64,000 nucleotides of DNA. It comes from Hoeflea sp. Lineage in GTDB: Bacteria; Pseudomonadota; Alphaproteobacteria; Rhizobiales; Rhizobiaceae. Both the position numbers and the translations under genes were made by a program. Below the pieces are notes generated by a model. That model searched no databases. It had not been told where the DNA came from and saw nothing but the letters and a program-made list of their open reading frames with translations. The DNA lies in NCBI GenBank assembly GCA_020637795.1, contig JACKJT010000002.1, positions 1 through 64,000 on the forward strand. Direction: 5' to 3'. This document shows positions 8,465 to 16,774 of this stretch, in pieces. Each line of letters starts with the position of its first letter. Positions within the stretch are counted from its first letter, which is position 1.

Positions 8465-8509
8465 GTCAAACCAGCCGATTGATTCCGGAAAAGAATAAGG
8501 AACAGGACA

Positions 8510-9070
8510 ATGGCCAAGGAAGGTCGCCGCGACAACCGCGGTAGAGACGAAGAGCGCGACAGCGAATTCGTCGACAAGCTCGTACACATCAACCGCGTTG
8601 CCAAGGTCGTCAAGGGCGGCCGTCGCTTCGGTTTCGCAGCCCTGGTGGTTGTTGGAGACCAGAAGGGCCGCGTTGGCTTCGGTCACGGCAAGGCACGCGA
8701 AGTGCCGGAAGCAATCCGCAAGGCCACTGAATCGGCCAAGCGCGATCTGATTTTCGTGCCGCTGCGCTCCGGCCGGACACTGCACCACGACGTGCATGGC
8801 CGTCACGGCGCCGGCAAGGTGCTTCTGCGCGCTGCCAAACCCGGTACCGGCATCATTGCCGGCGGTCCGATGCGTGCGGTTTTCGAAACGCTCGGCATGC
8901 AGGATGTCGTGGCCAAGTCGACCGGGTCTTCCAACCCGTACAACATGGTCCGTGCAACCTTTGACGCGCTGAAGAACCAGATGCATCCGAAGGACATCGC
9001 TTCGCAGCGCGGCATGAAGTACTCCACGCTCCAGGAACGCCGCGGTGTTACCGCCGGCGCCGAAGAGTAA
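8510..9070 (+). CDS. rpsE: 30S ribosomal protein S5
   Basis: 186 residues. The central double-stranded-RNA-binding-like domain contains VKGGRRFGFAALVVVGD and the second domain AGGPMRAVFETLG. S5 takes part in decoding fidelity and lines the mRNA entrance. Preceded by a 45-bp spacer with AAGGAACAGG. Confidence 0.98.
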   Translation: MAKEGRRDNRGRDEERDSEFVDKLVHINRVAKVVKGGRRFGFAALVVVGDQKGRVGFGHGKAREVPEAIRKATESAKRDLIFVPLRSGRTLHHDVHGRHGAGKVLLRAAKPGTGIIAGGPMRAVFETLGMQDVVAKSTGSSNPYNMVRATFDALKNQMHPKDIASQRGMKYSTLQERRGVTAGAEE

Positions 9071-9108
9071 TCGGGCGTCCGCCTTTATCGTATTAGGGAG
9101 CCAAGACC

Positions 9109-9309
9109 ATGGCTGACAATAAAAAGGGCAAGACGGTCACCGTCGAACAGATCGGCAGCCCGATTCGCCGTCCCAACGTTCAGCGCCAGACGCTGATCGG
9201 CCTGGGCCTCAACAAGATGCACCGCGTCCGGACCCTCGAGGACACCCCGTCCGTTCGTGGCATGATCCGCTCGGTCAGCCACCTCGTTCGCGTTGTCGAC
9301 GAGAAGTGA
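9109..9309 (+). CDS. rpmD: 50S ribosomal protein L30
   Basis: 66 residues with the L30 signature VEQIGSPIRRPNVQRQTLIGLGLNKM (in two overlapping pieces near residues 11-36). A small accessory 50S protein of normal length, between rpsE and rplO as in most proteobacteria. Confidence 0.97.
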   Translation: MADNKKGKTVTVEQIGSPIRRPNVQRQTLIGLGLNKMHRVRTLEDTPSVRGMIRSVSHLVRVVDEK

Positions 9310-9325
9310 GTGGGAGTGAACTGTC

Positions 9326-9808
9326 ATGAAACTCAATGAGATCACCGACAACGAAGGTGCAACCAAGAACCGCAAGCGCGTAGGTCGCGGTATCGGTTCG
9401 GGTTCCGGCAAGACCGGCGGTCGCGGCGTCAAGGGACAGAAGTCCCGTTCCGGCGTTGCCATCAACGGTTTTGAAGGCGGTCAGATGCCAATCTACCGTC
9501 GTCTGCCGAAGCGCGGCTTCACCAACATCTTCTCGACCGACTTCAACGTCGTTTCGGTTGGTCGTATCCAGGCTGCAATCGATGCAGGCAAGCTCGACGG
9601 CAAGGCCACGGTTGATGCCGCCGCCCTCAAGGCAGCCGGTGTGATCCGTCGCATCAAGGACGGCGTTCGCATTCTCGCCGACGGCGATGTGAAGGCCAAG
9701 TTGACGCTGGAAGTTGCAGGCGCATCGCGCACCGCAATCGAAAAGGTCGAAAAGGCCGGCGGCTCGATCAAGCTTCTTGCTCCGGCTCCGGCAGCAACCG
9801 AAGAATAA
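9326..9808 (+). CDS. rplO: 50S ribosomal protein L15
   Basis: 160 residues (MKLNEITDNEGATKNRKRVG). The Gly/Arg-rich N-terminal arm RVGRGIGSGSGKTGGRG penetrates 23S rRNA. The gene is followed directly by a hairpin with a T-run, unusual in that secY usually follows without a break. Confidence 0.98.
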   Translation: MKLNEITDNEGATKNRKRVGRGIGSGSGKTGGRGVKGQKSRSGVAINGFEGGQMPIYRRLPKRGFTNIFSTDFNVVSVGRIQAAIDAGKLDGKATVDAAALKAAGVIRRIKDGVRILADGDVKAKLTLEVAGASRTAIEKVEKAGGSIKLLAPAPAATEE

Positions 9809-9818
9809 CAAGTTTTTG

Positions 9819-9848
9819 ACCGCCCGGTGCTTCACATCGGGCGGTTTT
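9819..9848 (+). terminator. Terminator or attenuator after rplO
   Basis: ACCGCCCG at 9819-9826 pairs with CGGGCGGT at 9838-9845 around an 11-nt loop and is followed by TTT. It would lower transcription entering secY-adk relative to the ribosomal genes. The strength is uncertain because the T-run is short. Confidence 0.6.
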
Positions 9849-10007
9849 CATCCCATATGGGATCAGCCGTCGCGGCACGCTGCGGCGACTGGGGCAGGCG
9901 CCAGGCACGGGTAACCCGTCCAGGCCGCAACGTCCGGTGAAACCAACTCAGACCCTCCGGAGATGATCGGGTTCATCAGGCGCCGGATGGGCCGCGCGGA
10001 GAACGCA

Positions 10008-11348
10008 ATGGCATCTGCAGCCGAACAACTCGCTTCCAATCTGAACTTCGGAGCTTTCGCCAAGGCGGAAGATCTCAAGAAGCGGATCTGGTTCACGCTT
10101 GGCGCACTTCTGGTGTACCGGCTGGGAACCTACATTCCGCTGCCCGGCATTAACCCGGAAGCCTTCGCGCAGGCATTCCAGGGTCAGTCCGGCGGCATTC
10201 TCGGCCTGTTCAACATGTTCTCCGGTGGTGCGGTCGCGCGTATGGCGATCTTTGCGCTCGGCATCATGCCCTACATTTCCGCGTCGATCATCATCCAGCT
10301 GATGACCTCTGTCGTCCCCACGCTTGAGCAGCTCAAGAAAGAGGGCGAGCAGGGCCGCAAGATCATCAACCAGTATACCCGCTACGGCACGGTCCTCCTC
10401 GGAACGGTGCAGGCCTACGGCATCGCCGTGGGTCTCGAATCGGGCAACGGCATTGTCACCGATCCGGGCTGGTTCTTCCGGATCGCCACCGTCATCACGT
10501 TGGTCGGCGGCACCATGTTCCTGATGTGGCTCGGCGAGCAGATTACCGCACGCGGCATCGGCAACGGCATCTCGCTGATCATTTTCGCCGGCATCGTCGC
10601 CGCATTGCCGTCGGCTGTCGCTGGCACCCTGGAACTGGGCCGCACCGGTGCCCTGTCGACCGGTCTGATCATTGCCGTGATTGTCATCGCCATCGGCGTC
10701 ATTGCCTTCATCGTCTTCATCGAGCGCGCCCAGCGGCAGTTGCTGATCCAGTATCCCAAGCGCCAGGTCGGCTCGCGGATGTTCCAGGGCGATACGTCGC
10801 ACCTGCCGCTCAAGCTCAACACCGCGGGCGTCATTCCGCCGATCTTCGCCTCGTCGCTGCTGCTTCTGCCGGCGACCATTGCAGGCTTTGCCAACACTGG
10901 CGATCTTCCCGGCTGGGCGTCGACCCTGCTGGCGTCGCTTGGCCACGGCCAGCCGGCCTACATGGCGCTCTATGCGCTGATGATCGGCTTTTTCGCCTTC
11001 TTCTACACCGCGATCGTGTTCAATCCGAAGGACACGGCTGACAATCTAAAGCGCCATGGCGGCTTCATCCCGGGCATTCGTCCCGGCGAACGGACCGCGG
11101 AATACATCGACTTCGTGCTGACGCGAATCACCGTGATTGGCGCCATGTACCTGATTTTTGTTTGTCTCTTACCCGAATTTCTAATCGCGCAGACTGGCGT
11201 TCCGTTCTATTTGGGTGGTACGTCGCTTTTGATCGTCGTCTCGGTGACGCTCGACACGGTTGCGCAGATTCAGGGACATTTGATCGCCCAGCAGTATGAA
11301 GGGTTGATCAAGAAGTCCAAACTTCGGGGAGGCAAGAAGGGACGATGA
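10008..11348 (+). CDS. secY: Protein translocase subunit SecY
   Basis: 446 residues from ATG 10008 (MASAAEQLASNLNFGAFAK), the usual rhizobial start; an upstream ATG at 9963 would add 15 non-conserved residues. Ten hydrophobic membrane segments can be followed through the sequence, and the cytoplasmic loop with QRQLLIQYPKRQVG is typical. SecY forms the inner-membrane pore for Sec export and membrane insertion, with SecE and SecG. The stop overlaps the adk start by four bases (ATGA). Confidence 0.98.
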   Translation: MASAAEQLASNLNFGAFAKAEDLKKRIWFTLGALLVYRLGTYIPLPGINPEAFAQAFQGQSGGILGLFNMFSGGAVARMAIFALGIMPYISASIIIQLMTSVVPTLEQLKKEGEQGRKIINQYTRYGTVLLGTVQAYGIAVGLESGNGIVTDPGWFFRIATVITLVGGTMFLMWLGEQITARGIGNGISLIIFAGIVAALPSAVAGTLELGRTGALSTGLIIAVIVIAIGVIAFIVFIERAQRQLLIQYPKRQVGSRMFQGDTSHLPLKLNTAGVIPPIFASSLLLLPATIAGFANTGDLPGWASTLLASLGHGQPAYMALYALMIGFFAFFYTAIVFNPKDTADNLKRHGGFIPGIRPGERTAEYIDFVLTRITVIGAMYLIFVCLLPEFLIAQTGVPFYLGGTSLLIVVSVTLDTVAQIQGHLIAQQYEGLIKKSKLRGGKKGR

Positions 11349-11929
11349 GACTAATTCTTTTGGGACCGCCAGGTGCGGGCAAGGGGACCCAGGCGCAGCG
11401 CCTGGTCGAGAAGCACGGCATTCCGCAACTGTCTACCGGCGACATGCTGCGCGCGGCCGTTGCAGCAGGCACCGAAATTGGCAAGCGCGCCAAGGCCGTC
11501 ATGGATGCAGGTGAACTGGTCTCCGACGATATCGTCAACGCGATCATTTCCGAGCGGATTGACCAGCCCGATTGCGCGCGTGGTTTCATTCTCGACGGCT
11601 ACCCGCGGACGCTGGTCCAGGCTGATGCCGTCGAGGCCATGCTGAGCGCCAAGGGAACCAAGCTTGATTCGGTGATCGAGCTGCTGGTCGACGACAAGGC
11701 CCTGGTCGGCCGTATCGTCAAGCGTGCGGAAGAAGCCGCCGCGGCCGGACAGCCGGTTCGCAAGGATGACAATCCGGAAGTGTTTCAGGACCGGTTGACC
11801 GAGTACTACAAGAAGACCGCGCCGCTGACGGGCTACTACTATGCCAAGGGCACGCTGCGCACGGTGGATGGCATGCTTTCGATCGATGCTGTCACCGAGG
11901 AGATAGAGGCCGTTCTGGCTTCTCTGTGA
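11345..11929 (+). CDS. adk: Adenylate kinase
   Basis: 194 residues. The P-loop GPPGAGKGT lies at residues 7-15, and the AMP-binding STGDMLR and GFILDGYPRT motifs follow. It interconverts ATP + AMP and 2 ADP in the cytoplasm. It is about 20 residues shorter than the E. coli enzyme because the LID insertion is short and lacks zinc-binding cysteines. Coupled to secY by ATGA overlap. Confidence 0.97.
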   Translation: MRLILLGPPGAGKGTQAQRLVEKHGIPQLSTGDMLRAAVAAGTEIGKRAKAVMDAGELVSDDIVNAIISERIDQPDCARGFILDGYPRTLVQADAVEAMLSAKGTKLDSVIELLVDDKALVGRIVKRAEEAAAAGQPVRKDDNPEVFQDRLTEYYKKTAPLTGYYYAKGTLRTVDGMLSIDAVTEEIEAVLASL

Positions 11930-12278
11930 TCCTGCAGACTGGTTTGACGGGCGGTTCCGCTGGCCGGCGCCGCCCTTCGGGCGAGCGGTTCGCGCAAAAT
12001 AAGATGACGGAGAGGTTGACGAAAGCCGGTCCGTTCCGCTAAGACCCGCGCAACTCGCGACATTCCTGCGACCGGTGCGTCTCCTCGAAGGCTTGAGGAT
12101 GCGGCTCTGGTCGCTTTTACTGTGTCGGGTTGGATATTATCCGGAACCATTGCCTGTCCCTCGGGGATCTGCACGGTTCTGGCCCAGACTACCCCGCAAG
12201 GGCCGGCCTCCACCGGACGCGGGTCAACGATAACCCGCCGGCCAGATCAGATCTGTCCCGGCCCACATGGAGAAGCAA
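11930..12278 (+). other. adk-rpsM spacer
   Basis: 349 bp without a convincing gene. It begins with a GC hairpin (GGGCGG 11949-11954 with CCGCCC 11970-11975) that lacks a T-run. A TATTAT at 12135-12140 could be a -10 element of an alpha-operon promoter, but I see no convincing -35. The spacer may therefore contain the start of an independent rpsM transcript. Confidence 0.4.
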
Positions 12279-12647
12279 ATGGCCCGCATAGCAGGCGTTA
12301 ACATTCCGACGAACAAGCGCGTTGTCATCGCGCTGACCTACATCCACGGCATCGGCAACAAGTTTGCCCAGGAGATCGTTGAAAAGGTCGGCATTCCGCT
12401 GGATCGCCGCGTCAACCAGCTTTCTGACGCTGAAGTGCTGCAGATCCGCGAAACCATCGACCGCGACTACCAGGTCGAGGGCGATCTGCGCCGCGAGAAT
12501 TCGATGAACATCAAGCGTCTGATGGACCTGGGCTGCTACCGCGGTCTTCGCCATCGTCGTGGCCTGCCGGTGCGTGGTCAGCGGACCCACACCAATGCCC
12601 GCACCCGCAAGGGTCCGGCAAAGGCGATCGCAGGCAAGAAGAAGTAA
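12279..12647 (+). CDS. rpsM: 30S ribosomal protein S13
   Basis: 122 residues from ATG 12279 (MARIAGVNIPTNKRVVIAL), which has a GGAGAAG ribosome-binding site; an in-frame ATG four codons upstream is part of that site. The helix-two-turn-helix region and the C-terminal HRRGLPVRGQRTHTNARTRKG contact tRNAs in the A and P sites. First gene of the alpha cluster. Confidence 0.98.
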   Translation: MARIAGVNIPTNKRVVIALTYIHGIGNKFAQEIVEKVGIPLDRRVNQLSDAEVLQIRETIDRDYQVEGDLRRENSMNIKRLMDLGCYRGLRHRRGLPVRGQRTHTNARTRKGPAKAIAGKKK

Positions 12648-12788
12648 TTGGGTTTCGCCTGAGCGGCGGTCCGGTAATCGGGGCGGTGGTTCGTTCAACC
12701 ACCGCTTTCGGTTTGGGGTCGATGCGCAGGTGCATCCCGGTGGAGCCGCTGGTGCTACGGCGGTGCTGATATCTCGAAAGGAAAAACC

Positions 12789-13178
12789 ATGGCCAAGGAA
12801 GCCGCGCGTATTAAACGGCGCGAACGCAAGAACATCTCGTCGGGCGTAGCCCACGTCAACTCGACCTTCAACAACACGATGATCACCATCACCGATGCGC
12901 AGGGCAATGCCATCTCGTGGTCGTCCGCCGGTTCGAAGGGTTTCAAGGGATCGCGCAAGTCGACGCCTTTCGCCGCCCAGATGGCAGCTGAAGACGCCGC
13001 CAAGAAGGCGCAGGAACACGGCATGAAGTCGCTGGAAGTGGAAGTCTGCGGTCCCGGTTCGGGCCGTGAATCGGCACTCCGCGCGCTGCAGGCTGCCGGT
13101 CTGGTCATCACCTCGATCCGTGATGTGACGCCGATCCCGCACAATGGCTGCCGCCCGCGCAAGAAGCGCCGCGTCTAA
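12789..13178 (+). CDS. rpsK: 30S ribosomal protein S11
   Basis: 129 residues with VNSTFNNTMITITDAQGN and the conserved C terminus PIPHNGCRPRKKRRV, which lies on the platform at the E site next to the mRNA. Separated from rpsM by 141 bp that contain no recognisable gene. Confidence 0.98.
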   Translation: MAKEAARIKRRERKNISSGVAHVNSTFNNTMITITDAQGNAISWSSAGSKGFKGSRKSTPFAAQMAAEDAAKKAQEHGMKSLEVEVCGPGSGRESALRALQAAGLVITSIRDVTPIPHNGCRPRKKRRV

Positions 13179-13282
13179 CCGATTTTGCGAGTCTTAACGG
13201 GCCAGGCACAGCTTGCGCCCGTTTCATCCTCTTCTCACTTGGCCGCACGATTGGATGGTGCGGCAACAGGAAGGTACAAGAT

Positions 13283-14293
13283 ATGATTCAGAAAAACTGG
13301 CAGGAACTGATCAAGCCGAGCAAGGTCGAGTTCACCACCTCGGGCCGGACCAAGGCCACCGTGGTTGCCGAGCCGCTGGAACGCGGTTTCGGCCTGACCC
13401 TGGGCAATGCCCTGCGCCGCGTGCTTCTGTCCTCGCTGCGCGGCGCTGCTGTCACCGCGGTGCAGATCGACGGCGTGCTGCATGAGTTTTCTTCGATCCC
13501 GGGCGTTCGGGAAGATGTCACCGACATCATCCTCAACATCAAGGAAATTGCCATCCGCATGGAAGGCGACGAAGCCAAGCGCATGGTTGTCCGCAAGCAG
13601 GGCCCTGGCGTCGTCAAGGCCGGCGACATCCAGACTGTCGGCGACATCGAGATCCTCAACCCCGAGCATGTTCTCTGCACGCTCGACGAGGGTGCCGAGA
13701 TCCGCATGGAATTCACCGTCAACAACGGCAAGGGCTATGTGCCTGCTGACCGTAACCGCGCCGAAGATGCTCCGATCGGCCTGATCCCGGTCGACAGCCT
13801 CTATTCGCCGGTCAAGAAGTGCTCCTACAAGGTGGAAAACACCCGTGAAGGCCAGGTTCTTGATTACGACAAGCTGACGCTGAACATCGAAACCGATGGC
13901 TCGGTCAGCGGCGAGGATGCCGTTGCCTATGCAGCCCGTATTCTTCAGGACCAGCTCGGCGTCTTCGTCAACTTTGACGAGCCGCAGAAGGAAGTTCACG
14001 AGGAAACCGTCGCCGAACTGGCTTTCAACCCGTCGCTTCTCAAGAAGGTCGACGAGCTGGAACTGTCGGTGCGCTCGGCAAACTGCCTGAAGAACGACAA
14101 CATCGTCTACATCGGCGACCTGATTCAGAAGACCGAAGCCGAAATGCTCCGGACTCCGAACTTTGGCCGCAAGTCACTCAACGAGATCAAGGAAGTGCTC
14201 GCTTCCATGGGCCTGCATCTGGGAATGGAAGTTCCGTCCTGGCCGCCGGAAAACATCGAAGATCTCGCCAAGCGTTACGAAGACCAATATTAA
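13283..14293 (+). CDS. rpoA: DNA-directed RNA polymerase subunit alpha
   Basis: 336 residues. The N-terminal assembly domain has the dimer motif GFGLTLGNALRRVLLSSLRG near residues 36-55. The C-terminal domain carries the DNA- and regulator-binding determinants in SVRSANCLKNDNI (equivalent of E. coli Arg265/Asn268) and in NFGRKSLNEIKE. A GGAAGGTACAAG site precedes the ATG. Confidence 0.98.
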   Translation: MIQKNWQELIKPSKVEFTTSGRTKATVVAEPLERGFGLTLGNALRRVLLSSLRGAAVTAVQIDGVLHEFSSIPGVREDVTDIILNIKEIAIRMEGDEAKRMVVRKQGPGVVKAGDIQTVGDIEILNPEHVLCTLDEGAEIRMEFTVNNGKGYVPADRNRAEDAPIGLIPVDSLYSPVKKCSYKVENTREGQVLDYDKLTLNIETDGSVSGEDAVAYAARILQDQLGVFVNFDEPQKEVHEETVAELAFNPSLLKKVDELELSVRSANCLKNDNIVYIGDLIQKTEAEMLRTPNFGRKSLNEIKEVLASMGLHLGMEVPSWPPENIEDLAKRYEDQY

Positions 14294-14338
14294 ACCGTCA
14301 AACGGCAGGCATGTGCCTGCATGTGAAGGAGACAGGCC

Positions 14339-14767
14339 ATGCGCCACGGAAATTCAGGCCGCAAGCTGAACCGTACCTCGAGCCACCGCAAGGCGATGTT
14401 CGCCAACATGGCGGCTTCGCTCATCGAACATGAGCAGATCGTGACCACCTTGCCGAAGGCCAAGGAAATTCGTCCGATCGTCGAAAAGCTCGTCACGCTC
14501 GGCAAGCGCGGCGATCTGCATGCCCGCCGTCAGGCGATCTCGCAGATCCGCGACAACGAGGCCGTTCGCAAGCTGTTCGATGCCATCGCAACCCGCTACG
14601 CCACCCGCAACGGCGGCTACATCCGCATCATGAAGGCCGGCTTCCGCACCGGGGACAACGCGCCGATGGCCGTTGTCGAATTCGTTGATCGCGATATCGA
14701 CGCCAAGGGCGCCAAGGACCGCGCTCGCGTGGCTCTGGAAGCCGCCAACGAAGACGAAGCCGCGTAA
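14339..14767 (+). CDS. rplQ: 50S ribosomal protein L17
   Basis: 142 residues (MRHGNSGRKLNRTSSHRKAM). L17 sits at the exit tunnel. The basic N-terminal loop and the GGYIRIMKAGFRTGDNAPMA segment are typical. It is the last gene of the alpha cluster and is followed by a strong terminator. Confidence 0.98.
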   Translation: MRHGNSGRKLNRTSSHRKAMFANMAASLIEHEQIVTTLPKAKEIRPIVEKLVTLGKRGDLHARRQAISQIRDNEAVRKLFDAIATRYATRNGGYIRIMKAGFRTGDNAPMAVVEFVDRDIDAKGAKDRARVALEAANEDEAA

Positions 14768-14791
14768 GCGCTTCATCGGGTTTGAAAATGG

Positions 14792-14823
14792 AAGGCCGGG
14801 TGCATCAAGCGCCCGGCCTTTTT
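14792..14823 (+). terminator. Rho-independent terminator of the ribosomal super-operon
   Basis: AAGGCCGGG at 14792-14800 pairs with CCCGGCCTT at 14812-14820 (9 bp, 11-nt loop), and the T-run continues to 14823. It closes the plus-strand ribosomal block before the convergent msrQ gene. Confidence 0.85.
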
Positions 14824-14875
14824 CGTGAGTAAAGTGGAGATCGGTGCGGAACGAAGCCCTGAGATGTGGGCCGGA

Positions 14876-15535
14876 TTAGTCGGCTCGCGGGATCTCGGTG
14901 GCCAGTTTGCCGTACTGCGGACGCCGGCCGCGCTTCCTGGCCATGAAGCGCGGGCGCACCAGCCGCCAGCCGATCAACACCGCGATAATCCCGGCATAGA
15001 TAAGCTGTTCCGGCCCGATCACCTTGACCGACAGACAGTAATGCAGCGCGCCGGCGGCAGCGATCGGGTAGATCAACCGGTGCAGCCGGACCCAGCCCGC
15101 TCCGAGCTTGCGGATCGACCAGCGGTTCGACGTCAGCGCCAGCGGGATCAGCACAACGAAGGCCGCCATGCCGATGGTGATGAACCAGCGCTTGAAGATG
15201 TCCTCGGCGATCACGTCAAGCGCCAGCCGCTTGTCGAGGATCATGTAGGCGAGGAAATGCATCGCCACATACCAGAAGGCCAGCAGGCCCAGCGCCCGGC
15301 GGTATCGCACCCAGTTGATCCCGAAGATGTCCCTGATCGGCGAGATCAGCAGCGTCAGGATCAGGAACCTCAGCGCCCACTCGCCCAAGAGATGCTCGAA
15401 GATCTTGACCGGATTTCCAACCAACTGGCCGGTGGCTCCCAGATAGAATGTCCAGGCCGCAGGCAGCAGACCGAGCGCATAGAGCGCCCAGATCGATGCC
15501 GCGTGATACCGCTTGGGCAGGGCCGGCAGCCGCAT
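14876..15535 (-). CDS. msrQ: MsrQ, membrane heme subunit of periplasmic methionine sulfoxide reductase
   Basis: 219 residues with six hydrophobic segments, conserved membrane His residues (for example in YVAMHFLAY and GALHYCLSV) and the motif RYRRALGLLAFWY, matching the YedZ/MsrQ ferric-reductase-like family. It passes electrons across the inner membrane to MsrP. The start is 2 bases after the msrP stop, so the two form one operon. Confidence 0.94.
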   Translation of the reverse strand: MRLPALPKRYHAASIWALYALGLLPAAWTFYLGATGQLVGNPVKIFEHLLGEWALRFLILTLLISPIRDIFGINWVRYRRALGLLAFWYVAMHFLAYMILDKRLALDVIAEDIFKRWFITIGMAAFVVLIPLALTSNRWSIRKLGAGWVRLHRLIYPIAAAGALHYCLSVKVIGPEQLIYAGIIAVLIGWRLVRPRFMARKRGRRPQYGKLATEIPRAD

Positions 15536-15537
15536 GA

Positions 15538-16485
15538 TCAGAAATTCACCGTCAGGTCCATGCCGTCATAGAGACTGGCAACCTCGTCGCCATATCCGTT
15601 GAACGGCAGCGTCGGCCGGTCGTTGGAGCCGAAAAAGCCTCCGCCGCCGACACGGTTCTCCGTTGCCTGGCTCCAGCGCGGGTGGTCTACGGCCGGATTG
15701 ACGTTGGCGTAAAACCCGTATTCGTTCGGCGCCAGCCGGTTCCAGGTCGACACCGGCTGCTCTTCGGTCAACGTGATCCGCACGATCGACTTGATGCCCT
15801 TGAAACCGTATTTCCACGGTGTGACCAGCCGCACCGGGGCGCCGTTCTGGTTGGGCAGCGTCTTGCCGTAGAGCCCCATCGACAGGATGGTCAGCGGATG
15901 CCGCGCCTCGTCGAGCCGCAGGCCTTCGACATAGGGCCAGGGCAGGGGCTGGAACACACCGCGCTGCTCGGGCATTTCCTCGGGCCGCACCACGGTCTCG
16001 AACGCCACGTATTTGGCGCTGCCCAGCGGCTCGACCTTGTCGAGAAGGCTTGCGAGCGGGAAGCCGATCCAGGGGATGACCATTGACCAGGCCTCGACAC
16101 AGCGCATCCGGTAGATGCGTTCCTCGAGCCCGAGCGCCATCAGCGCGTCGAGATCGAATTCCGCCGGCTTGCCCACCATGCCGTCGACCTGGATGGTCCA
16201 GGGGCGCGGATTGAACTGTCCGGAATTCTTCGCCGGGTCGGCCTTGCCGGTGCCGAATTCGTAGAAATTGTTGAAGCTGGTGACATCCGCTTCCGGCGTG
16301 AGGTCCTCCCCCGGATCGTAGCTGCTCGGCTTGGCCTCGAGCATTTCGGTACCGAAGGCCAGCCCCGGCGCCGCAAGCGCAAGTCCGCCCGCCGCAGCCA
16401 TGCGCAGGATATCGCGCCGCTGGAAATAATGGGCCTCCGGCGTGATCTCGGAAGCAGGGATGGCGAGGGGACGGTAAGGGCGCAT
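15538..16485 (-). CDS. msrP: MsrP, periplasmic methionine sulfoxide reductase molybdoenzyme
   Basis: 315 residues if started at the ATG ending at 16485 (MRPYRPLAIPASEITPEAHY). A longer frame to 16548 adds a stretch not expected in the family. A twin-arginine signal (Arg23-Arg24, RRDILRMAAAGG) gives export of the folded molybdenum-cofactor protein. Cys129 in RMRCVEAWSM is the expected molybdenum ligand. It repairs oxidised methionines of envelope proteins with electrons from MsrQ. Confidence 0.94.
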   Translation of the reverse strand: MRPYRPLAIPASEITPEAHYFQRRDILRMAAAGGLALAAPGLAFGTEMLEAKPSSYDPGEDLTPEADVTSFNNFYEFGTGKADPAKNSGQFNPRPWTIQVDGMVGKPAEFDLDALMALGLEERIYRMRCVEAWSMVIPWIGFPLASLLDKVEPLGSAKYVAFETVVRPEEMPEQRGVFQPLPWPYVEGLRLDEARHPLTILSMGLYGKTLPNQNGAPVRLVTPWKYGFKGIKSIVRITLTEEQPVSTWNRLAPNEYGFYANVNPAVDHPRWSQATENRVGGGGFFGSNDRPTLPFNGYGDEVASLYDGMDLTVNF

Positions 16486-16774
16486 GGCGATCAAGTTCCT
16501 GGTGGTGTGCTGAGCAAACGAACGGCGCAAGGTGCGCATGACTTCCAAGGCAAAAGATATACGAAAGCCCGGCGAGGCAAAGCACCCGCGCGACCACGTT
16601 TTCGTGTAGACGAGTTGATCAGGGCCGGTGAATGCGCACAGTTCGAGCCCGCATCCGGGTTTGTGTGCCCAAGCTTTGCGATCGGATGCCGTGCTGCCAT
16701 GAAGCCGTCAAACTGATGATGACTTTGGTGTCCCAGTCAGGCCATAGTGGCCCAAATCACTGAGGATTTTCGTC
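16486..16774. promoter_or_regulatory. Divergent msrP / Deg-protease promoter region
   Basis: 289 bp between two divergent genes; promoters for both must lie here. I see no gene and no unambiguous operator. A weak TGAGGA ribosome-binding site precedes the protease ATG. Confidence 0.4.

Noticed and set aside
9963..10007. Upstream start for secY adding 15 residues
   Set aside because: The conserved SecY N terminus MASAAEQLASNLNF begins at 10008.
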